Part shown: in pieces, positions 58,716-64,000 of the stretch
Position numbering within the stretch: position 1 is the first letter of the stretch
Layout: each line of letters begins with the position of its first letter
DNA from: JAJEFO01 sp009843725
GTDB lineage: Bacteria > Pseudomonadota > Alphaproteobacteria > Rhodobacterales > Rhodobacteraceae
Direction of reading: 5' to 3'
Length of the DNA stretch: 64,000 nt
Assembly: GCA_965243215.1 (NCBI GenBank)
Contig: CBDEUJ010000002.1
Location: 62,001 to 126,000, forward strand
Made by a program: the position numbers and the translations under genes
The notes under the pieces: model-generated
Databases searched by the model: none
What the model was told of the DNA's origin: nothing
What the model saw: the letters and a program-made list of their open reading frames with translations, nothing else

Positions 58716-60596
58716 ATGGCACAGACCGCCCGCAAGATCGAATGGCCCGATGGTACGCATACGTACCATTTGACCCCTGAAAACAGCGCACCTGAGCGGC
58801 ACGACGTGCCGCCTGCACCTTCCCGTCGCATGATGGACGATCCCCGGATCGCGGCGCGGGCCGAGATGGTGAACGCCTTCCGGCAGTGGCGGCAGCTGCA
58901 CCCCGCCCTTGGCAAGACCGAGGCGGGGAAGTCGTTCGTGCAGGCATATCATTCCGGCTTCGTGGCCGTCTCTGACGCGACGCGGGAAGCCTGCAAGGTC
59001 GTGAGCCTGCGCACGCTCTATCGCTGGCACAAGGCGCACGGCGACGGCGGGACGCCGGGACTCAAGCCCGGCGGCAACGGCGGCGGCGGCGGGCCGCGAG
59101 TCCGGATCACGGGCAAGCTGGATGAATTCTTCCGGTCGCTTGTCGGCAACAACCCCGATCACGTCACGGCGAACTACCTGATGAAGGCGGCGGTTGCGGA
59201 CGGCCATGACGTGCCCGGCGTTCGATCCGTGCGGCGCTGGCTTGGCCGCTACCGGATCGAGAACGCGGCGCGCCTTCGCGCCCTCGCCAACCCGGACGAA
59301 TGGAAGTCGAAGCACCTGCCCGCGTACGGGTCGCGCTCCGAACACGTTACGGCGCTCAACGCCCTCTGGGAGCTGGACTCCACCCTTGCGGACGTGATGT
59401 GCAGCGACGGCAAGCGGTACGCCCTCCTGGTCTGCATCGACGTCTGGTCGCGCCGGGCGCGGGCGGTGCTGGCTCCCACGTCAAGCGCCCGCGACCTTGC
59501 CGCGACCCTGTTGCGCCGCTGCCTCCTGGAGCTTGGGAAGCCGGAATGCGTGGTGAGCGACAACGGAAAGGACTACACGTCGCGTCACCTGTCCGGCGTG
59601 TTCCTGGACCTGAACGTTGCGCACGTGCTGACTCCGCCCTTCTCGCCGGAGAAGAAGCCCCATGTCGAGCGGTTCATAAAGACCATTTCCCACGGCCTGT
59701 TTGCCCACTTGCCCGGCTTCGTGGGTCACAACGTCGCCCAGGGACAGGCGATCCGCGCGAAGGACGCCTTCGGCCAGCGCCGGAGCCTGGGCCATGCAAG
59801 CCGCCATTCGGTCGAGGAGCTGCAAGCGAAGATCGACCAGTGGAACGAGTTCGTCTACGAGCGCGATCCGCATTCGGACCTTGGGTGTTCGCCCTGGCAG
59901 AAGGCGGCAGGCTGGAACGGCGAAGTTGTCACGGTGAACGAGGCCGGGCTTGACATACTGCTTGCCCCGCCGCCGAAGGGCGGGGAGTTCCGGGTGGTAG
60001 GCAAGAGCGGCGTCAAGTGCGAGACGGGGATGTACGTGGACGGCGCGCTTGGCCCGTGGGTAGGCGAGCGCGTCAAGGTCCGGGTGGACCCGACAGAACG
60101 CGGCATCATCTACCTCTTCGCGCCGGAGCCTGGCGGCGCGTTCATCTGCACGGCGAAGGACGTTCACCTTCTCGGGAAGGAGCGCGCCAAGGTCGCCGTC
60201 GCGGCGATCCGCAAGGCCAAGGAGCAGCGCAACGAATGGCGGGCCGAGCAGCGCGCCCTTGCCCGCGAGCATCGCCCCGACGAGGCGATGGACCGCATAC
60301 TTGCCCACGCCGAGCGCGAGGCCGCGAAGGTCGTGCCGATCCGCGAGGCCGGGACGGTGGAACACGTCACGCCCGCCCAGGCGGCGGCGGCGAAGGCCGA
60401 GTCCGATCCGGCAAGGGAGCGCGCCCGGAAGCGAGCCGCCGAGCGGGCCGAACTGGACGCCAAGGCCAGCGCGCAGAACGAACAACGGTGGCGGGATCAC
60501 ATGTCCATATGGTGGACGGACGAGGACTCGTCCGACTTCAACAGAGCCGCCAGGCAACTCAGCGAGAATGACATCATGCGGAAGTTGTGGCGGTGA
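58716..60596 (+). CDS. MuA-type DDE transposase
   Basis: The 626-residue protein has an N-terminal DNA-binding region with SLRTLYRWHKAHGDGG and a second HTH (YLMKAAVADGHDVPGVRSVRRWLGRYR). The rve/DDE core has WELDSTLADVM, VVSDNGKDYTS and KKPHVERFIKTISHG (catalytic Asp, Asp, Glu). A Mu_transpos_C-like beta-barrel (GERVKVRVDPTERGIIYLF) and a long Ala/Arg/Glu-rich helical tail follow. It would cut and join element ends during replicative transposition. Its stop overlaps the next small gene. Confidence 0.93.
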   Translation: MAQTARKIEWPDGTHTYHLTPENSAPERHDVPPAPSRRMMDDPRIAARAEMVNAFRQWRQLHPALGKTEAGKSFVQAYHSGFVAVSDATREACKVVSLRTLYRWHKAHGDGGTPGLKPGGNGGGGGPRVRITGKLDEFFRSLVGNNPDHVTANYLMKAAVADGHDVPGVRSVRRWLGRYRIENAARLRALANPDEWKSKHLPAYGSRSEHVTALNALWELDSTLADVMCSDGKRYALLVCIDVWSRRARAVLAPTSSARDLAATLLRRCLLELGKPECVVSDNGKDYTSRHLSGVFLDLNVAHVLTPPFSPEKKPHVERFIKTISHGLFAHLPGFVGHNVAQGQAIRAKDAFGQRRSLGHASRHSVEELQAKIDQWNEFVYERDPHSDLGCSPWQKAAGWNGEVVTVNEAGLDILLAPPPKGGEFRVVGKSGVKCETGMYVDGALGPWVGERVKVRVDPTERGIIYLFAPEPGGAFICTAKDVHLLGKERAKVAVAAIRKAKEQRNEWRAEQRALAREHRPDEAMDRILAHAEREAAKVVPIREAGTVEHVTPAQAAAAKAESDPARERARKRAAERAELDAKASAQNEQRWRDHMSIWWTDEDSSDFNRAARQLSENDIMRKLWR

Positions 60597-60790
60597 CGCT
60601 GCACGACACGGCCCACTTCCCGAACGTCGCCCGCCCGCGCCGGGGCTTCGACTGCTACGAGTGCGGCAAGCCCAACGGGCGGGTGGAAGGCCGGGATCAC
60701 AAGTGGTGGACCTTTGACGGGGAGGGCTACCCCATCGACCTTTGCCGGACATGCTTCGAGCGGCAAATGCGTGCCATTGCGCGCGTTTGA
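60587..60790 (+). CDS. 67-residue zinc-ribbon-like protein
   Basis: Starting at GTG inside the transposase 3' end, it has two Cys pairs (CYECGKPNG and CRTCFERQ), which suggests a small zinc-binding fold. No specific family is recognised. Tight coupling to the transposase suggests a helper or regulator. Confidence 0.55.
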   Translation: MAVTLHDTAHFPNVARPRRGFDCYECGKPNGRVEGRDHKWWTFDGEGYPIDLCRTCFERQMRAIARV

Positions 60791-60890
60791 AATGCGCATC
60801 GGATTCGCTTTTGCCCGCCTGAAAGCCGCCTTCAACGAGCGTTGAAAATGGCCCGCAGGGGCCAGTTTGCCGCCCCGAAAACCGTCACCG

Positions 60891-60919
60891 TTGACGCCTT
60901 TCAAGAAATTCTGTATAGG
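60891..60919 (+). promoter_or_regulatory. Putative promoter TTGACG-17-TATAGG
   Basis: A near-consensus -35 (TTGACG, 60891) and TATAGG (60914) are 17 bp apart, with CTGTATAGGAAA identical to the element upstream of the MuA-like gene. It would give a leader of about 25 nt before ATG 60951 and its GGGAGGA. Confidence 0.55.
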
Positions 60920-60950
60920 AAAGTTACACCAACTTCCGGGAGGACTTCCC

Positions 60951-61454
60951 ATGACTATCGCCCCAAAGAAGTGCATTTCGCTTTCAGTGGACGACACGCA
61001 ACACAACCTTCTCAAATGCCTTGCCGTCCTGGGCAACGGCGACAAGCCCAGGACGTTTTCGGACATTGCCGCGCGCCTCGTGGGCGAGGCGTTTCACGAC
61101 GCCTTTCCCGGCGTCATGGACGAGATCGAGATGCAGGCGAAGGCCGCGCGTGACGCCGGACCCGACTTGCCGGACGGCATCACGGCGGCGAAGGCCGCGC
61201 GGATGCGCAACGAGGTGTTTCACCGGGTCGCGTCCGCCGTCCTGGCCGATCTTGCGACGGCGGTTGACGCCAACCGGATGGGCTTTGATGCGGCCGACTG
61301 GAAAGGCCGCCACGACGGCGGCGGCGACCATGCCGAAAAGCGGCGCGTCCACGGCGAGGCAATCCGCAAGCTGATGGGCTGGCAAGGCCCGTTGCCGGAC
61401 GCCGCCGAGGTCGACGCCGCCACCGATGAACGCCGTTTCGGGCGCAAGCCATGA
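60951..61454 (+). CDS. 167-residue hypothetical phage protein
   Basis: ATG 60951 follows GGGAGGA. The N-terminus (KKCISLSVDDTQHNLLKCLA) and the long helical remainder (FSDIAARLVGEAFHDAFPGV) resemble no family I know. It ends in an ATGA overlap with the protease gene, so it is probably co-expressed with head genes. Confidence 0.55.
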   Translation: MTIAPKKCISLSVDDTQHNLLKCLAVLGNGDKPRTFSDIAARLVGEAFHDAFPGVMDEIEMQAKAARDAGPDLPDGITAAKAARMRNEVFHRVASAVLADLATAVDANRMGFDAADWKGRHDGGGDHAEKRRVHGEAIRKLMGWQGPLPDAAEVDAATDERRFGRKP

Positions 61455-62530
61455 GCGCCCTGGACGCGAAGGTGGACATCTGCCGCGTGGGCCAATGGAC
61501 GGGCATGGACGGAAAGCGGGTGGACGTGACGCCGGACCTGCTTGATCGGATTGTGGAGAATTTCCGGCATGGCGATCCCGTGCCAATCGTGTGCGGCCAC
61601 CCGAAAACCGACTCGCCCGCCTATGGCCTGGTGGACACCCTGGAACGGGTGGGCGACCGCTTGCAGGCGACGTTTAAGAAGATCAATCCGGCCTTCCGGG
61701 CGGCGGTGGAAGGCGGCCAGTTCTCCGGTCGCTCAATCTCGTTCTCGCCGGACGGCCGCTTGCGGCACGTGGGCTTCCTGGGCGGCACCCCGCCCGCCGT
61801 TCCCGGCCTTGCGCCAAGCCACTTCTCCGGTGGTGACGACTTCGAGACGGTGGAGCTTGCCGTGGACAAGGACGGCGCGCTCGCCGCCGCGCCCCAATGG
61901 CAGGTGAACGCCTTCCGCGCGATGGCGCAGCTGGCCCGCTCGATGCGCGCCATGAAGGCCGAGACGATGGGCGAGGACGCCGCCAACCAGGCGTTTCCGA
62001 TGCATCATATCGAGGCGCTTGAAAAAGCTGCGCAGGACGCCGAAGGCGGCGGGGAAATGGCCGGTTCGACCGGCGAGCCGCCCACCGCCCGCGAGGCCGC
62101 GCTCGCGGCCCGCGAGGCCGCTGTCACGCTGGCCGAAGCGACGGGCCGGGCCCGCGACTGGCTCAAGCCGCACGTCGACGCCGGCCGCGTCCTGCCCGCC
62201 GAGTGCGCCCGGCTGGAGGCACTGGCCGCCCGCCTGGACGGCGGCAACGTCATCCAGTTCGCGGCGAACGGCGAGACGGTTGAGGAAACGCCCCTGAAGG
62301 CGCTTGACGCCTTGCTTGCGGCGCTGCCCGTCCGGGTGGACTACCGGGAAGACATGGCGGGCGGACCCATCCCCCCGCTCGATCCGGGCGGCAACGCGGC
62401 CGCGCGGCAGGACCGCATGGAGGCCGTCGCGCACAAGGCGCAGACGCTCATGAAAACGGCGTTGGCGAAGGGCGACCGCCTCACGCTCACGGACGCAATC
62501 GCCCTGGCCGAGAAGGAGACGGACACGTGA
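61451..62530 (+). CDS. Mu I-like phage protease/scaffold
   Basis: The 359-residue protein starts with the pattern of Mu gpI-type prohead proteases: VDVTPDLLDRIVENF, VPIVCGHPKTDSPAYGLVDTLERVGDRLQATFKKI (His in GHP) and FSGRSISFS (Ser). The C-terminal half is a helical Ala/Glu-rich region like a scaffold. In Mu the protease and scaffold are encoded together in this way. It overlaps the following capsid gene by 4 bp. Confidence 0.78.
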   Translation: MSALDAKVDICRVGQWTGMDGKRVDVTPDLLDRIVENFRHGDPVPIVCGHPKTDSPAYGLVDTLERVGDRLQATFKKINPAFRAAVEGGQFSGRSISFSPDGRLRHVGFLGGTPPAVPGLAPSHFSGGDDFETVELAVDKDGALAAAPQWQVNAFRAMAQLARSMRAMKAETMGEDAANQAFPMHHIEALEKAAQDAEGGGEMAGSTGEPPTAREAALAAREAAVTLAEATGRARDWLKPHVDAGRVLPAECARLEALAARLDGGNVIQFAANGETVEETPLKALDALLAALPVRVDYREDMAGGPIPPLDPGGNAAARQDRMEAVAHKAQTLMKTALAKGDRLTLTDAIALAEKETDT

Positions 62531-63531
62531 ACTATCCCATCATCAACCTTGCCCAGGACAGCGGCCACTCGCTGGCGTCCGGGCCGTTCGAGACGCAGAC
62601 GCAATACACGCAGATCGCGCTTGCCGTGAGACTGCCCGGCATGATCGCGGACGCCGTGTGCCCGCGCGTCCGCGCCCCTTACAAGTTCACCTACACGAAG
62701 CTTATGCAGCAGGATCAGCTGACCTTGCCGGAAGACGGCGGAAGGGCAAGCCGCGCGGGCCGCCTGCGCGAAGTGGAGTTCGGGTCGGTGGACGAAAACG
62801 ACATTGTTCAGGACTACGGCCTGTTGACCTACGTGCCCGACCGCGACGTGCGGGAAGCGCGCTCCCAGGGCCTGCCCTACGACCCGATCCAGAACTCGAC
62901 CACGAGCCTGCGGGAGCTTCAGCTCATGTTGCGGGAGCAGCGGGTTGCGAAACTGGTGTTTGACGAGTCGAACTACCTGACGGGCTACAAGAAGACGCTG
63001 ACGACCTCGAACCAATGGAGCCATTCCAGCAGTTCGCCGATAGAAGCGATCATTGACGCGATCGAGAAGCTGCTCGTGCGGCCCAACACGCTTGTCCTGG
63101 GACAGCAGACATGGACGAAGCTGCGGCAGCACGGCGACATCCTGAACGCCGTCAACCAGTCCGGCGCGGGCAGGGACCAGGAGAGCGGCCTTGCGGCCCG
63201 ACGCGCCGTCGCGGACCTGTTTGAGCTCGATGAAGTGCTTGTCGGGCGGGTGCAGACACAGACGAACAACCGCGGCCAGACCCCGAGCTACGAGTACCTT
63301 TGGGGCAAGCACGCGGCGCTCCTGGCGGTCAATCCGACAATGGCCTCGATGCAGACCGCCATGCCGTCATTCTGCTTCACGGCGGAAGCCATGCCGGTCG
63401 AGATGCGCTCCTACATCGAGGGCGGGCGCGGCGTGGGTGCCGGAAGCCACGTCATCAAGGTGTCCGAAAGCTGCAAGGAAGTGGTCGCCTGGGGAGCGGC
63501 TGGCTACTTCTGGAAGAACGCGGTCGCCTGA
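62527..63531 (+). CDS. Putative phage major capsid protein
   Basis: GTG 62527 overlaps the protease stop. The 334-residue protein has the length and beta-rich composition of HK97-fold capsid proteins, with YKFTYTKLMQQDQLTLPEDGG, NTLVLGQQTWTKLRQHGDIL and YLWGKHAALLAVNP near the C-terminus. Position directly after a gpI-like protease/scaffold gene is the main support. Sequence similarity to Mu gpT is not obvious by eye. Confidence 0.65.
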   Translation: MNYPIINLAQDSGHSLASGPFETQTQYTQIALAVRLPGMIADAVCPRVRAPYKFTYTKLMQQDQLTLPEDGGRASRAGRLREVEFGSVDENDIVQDYGLLTYVPDRDVREARSQGLPYDPIQNSTTSLRELQLMLREQRVAKLVFDESNYLTGYKKTLTTSNQWSHSSSSPIEAIIDAIEKLLVRPNTLVLGQQTWTKLRQHGDILNAVNQSGAGRDQESGLAARRAVADLFELDEVLVGRVQTQTNNRGQTPSYEYLWGKHAALLAVNPTMASMQTAMPSFCFTAEAMPVEMRSYIEGGRGVGAGSHVIKVSESCKEVVAWGAAGYFWKNAVA

Positions 63532-63581
63532 CTCCTCATTTCAGGCGGCCACGGGCGCGCACCGGTCACTGCGCGCCGCAA

Positions 63582-63635
63582 GCTGGCGGGGCGGAGACAA
63601 TCCATTGGTTCGTCAATCACAGCCGCCCCGCCAGC
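63582..63635 (+). terminator. 13-bp GC-rich hairpin after the capsid gene
   Basis: GCTGGCGGGGCGG and CCGCCCCGCCAGC pair perfectly across a 28-nt loop, 50 bp after the capsid stop. It precedes the Shine-Dalgarno of the next gene, so partial termination or mRNA stabilisation is plausible. Confidence 0.4.
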
Positions 63636-63650
63636 GCAACGGAGAGGGAC

Positions 63651-63992
63651 ATGGACAACTCCGAGTTCATAGGCGGCACCAGGCGGGCGCACGAATACCT
63701 GGTCGACCTGATGGGCCCGCTTGCGCCGTCTTGGAAGACGTTCAGGTGCGCCACGTCCGCCAGCTGGCGGGCCAAGCGGCAAAGTCGGGTTCCGAAAGGC
63801 TATCCGGTCGCCCGGAAGGTTCCCGGCATCAAGAGCGCGGTATTCCTTCGCAAGGAGTTGGTCGCCTACGCCAAGGCTGTCTTCGAGGAAGCGGACCCGG
63901 AGTTCCTGACGTCATCGCACAAGCACCTGCGCGCGCTGATCGAGGGCGAAACGGCCCGGACACGCGCCCAGAGCGCCGCCCAGGCGCGTTGA
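63651..63992 (+). CDS. 113-residue hypothetical phage protein
   Basis: GGAGAGGGAC precedes ATG 63651. The basic N-terminal half (SWKTFRCATSASWRAKRQSRVPKGYPVARKVPG) and helical C-terminus (LRKELVAYAKAVFEEADPEF) could bind DNA or join the head. No family is recognised. It ends 8 bp before the window edge. Confidence 0.5.
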   Translation: MDNSEFIGGTRRAHEYLVDLMGPLAPSWKTFRCATSASWRAKRQSRVPKGYPVARKVPGIKSAVFLRKELVAYAKAVFEEADPEFLTSSHKHLRALIEGETARTRAQSAAQAR

Positions 63993-64000
63993 GGGGTTCC

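Overview
The window is 64 kb of GC-rich DNA that looks alphaproteobacterial. The evidence is a Shemin-pathway hemA (5-aminolevulinate synthase), the order hemA - rodZ-like - ispG, an RF2 gene without the programmed frameshift, DUF2189 and DsbA/ScsC-type proteins, and two tRNA-Val genes plus tRNA-Asp downstream of enolase. I cannot name the genus. Core housekeeping blocks (17.3-28.9 kb and 35.4-41.4 kb) alternate with accessory DNA, nested transposons and the left part of a Mu-like element.

Layout. 0-5 kb: a WYL regulator divergent from a three-gene operon (MATE exporter, circularly permuted ATP-grasp ligase, PaaK-like adenylating enzyme). 5.5-11.3 kb: a visibly lower-GC five-gene operon (SIS sugar-phosphate isomerase-like protein, SDR, EgtD-like amino-acid betaine methyltransferase, PGM1-type ATP-grasp ligase, Bcr/CflA-type MFS exporter). 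It reads as an undescribed small-molecule pathway with its own exporter, and together the two operons look like a natural-product island. 11.5-17.1 kb: an IS607-type element (serine recombinase plus TnpB) whose tnpB is split by a complete 3,287-bp IS66-family element with exact inverted repeats and an 8-bp target duplication. That IS66 element carries a Dam-like methyltransferase and has tnpC facing tnpA-tnpB. A decayed second tnpB copy lies at 18.4 kb.

17.3-29 kb: two cyclophilins, an EamA permease, enolase, three tRNAs, a haloacetate dehalogenase-like hydrolase, an M20 peptidase, hemA, a rodZ-like gene, ispG and a DsbA-like oxidoreductase. 29.3-35.2 kb: a 5,874-bp IS1595-family unit with 24-bp perfect terminal repeats and an 8-bp duplication. 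It carries a lipoprotein metalloprotease as cargo and is itself invaded by an ISAs1-type element (10-bp duplication) encoding a DruA-ISAs1 fusion with a canonical -1 slippery site. 35.4-41.4 kb: an aminotransferase, PBP1A, RF2 and a DUF2189 protein.

41.4-46.2 kb: four 16-bp-phased TTGACGTAT iterons in front of a translationally coupled pair of ATPases, the second carrying seven near-identical TPR units. An IS1634-like transposase relic follows, then an ammonium transporter. 48.8-56.3 kb: a seven-gene partner-switching operon (STAS antagonist, RsbW-like kinase, membrane sensor, sensor-MFS fusion, ABC-type binding protein, GNAT-like protein, RsbU-like phosphatase) with no sigma factor in view. 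56.3-64 kb: an AraC regulator, then a Mu-like element in which the MuA-type transposase is followed almost at once by a protease/scaffold gene and a putative capsid gene. MuB, terminase and portal genes are absent from the places where Mu has them.
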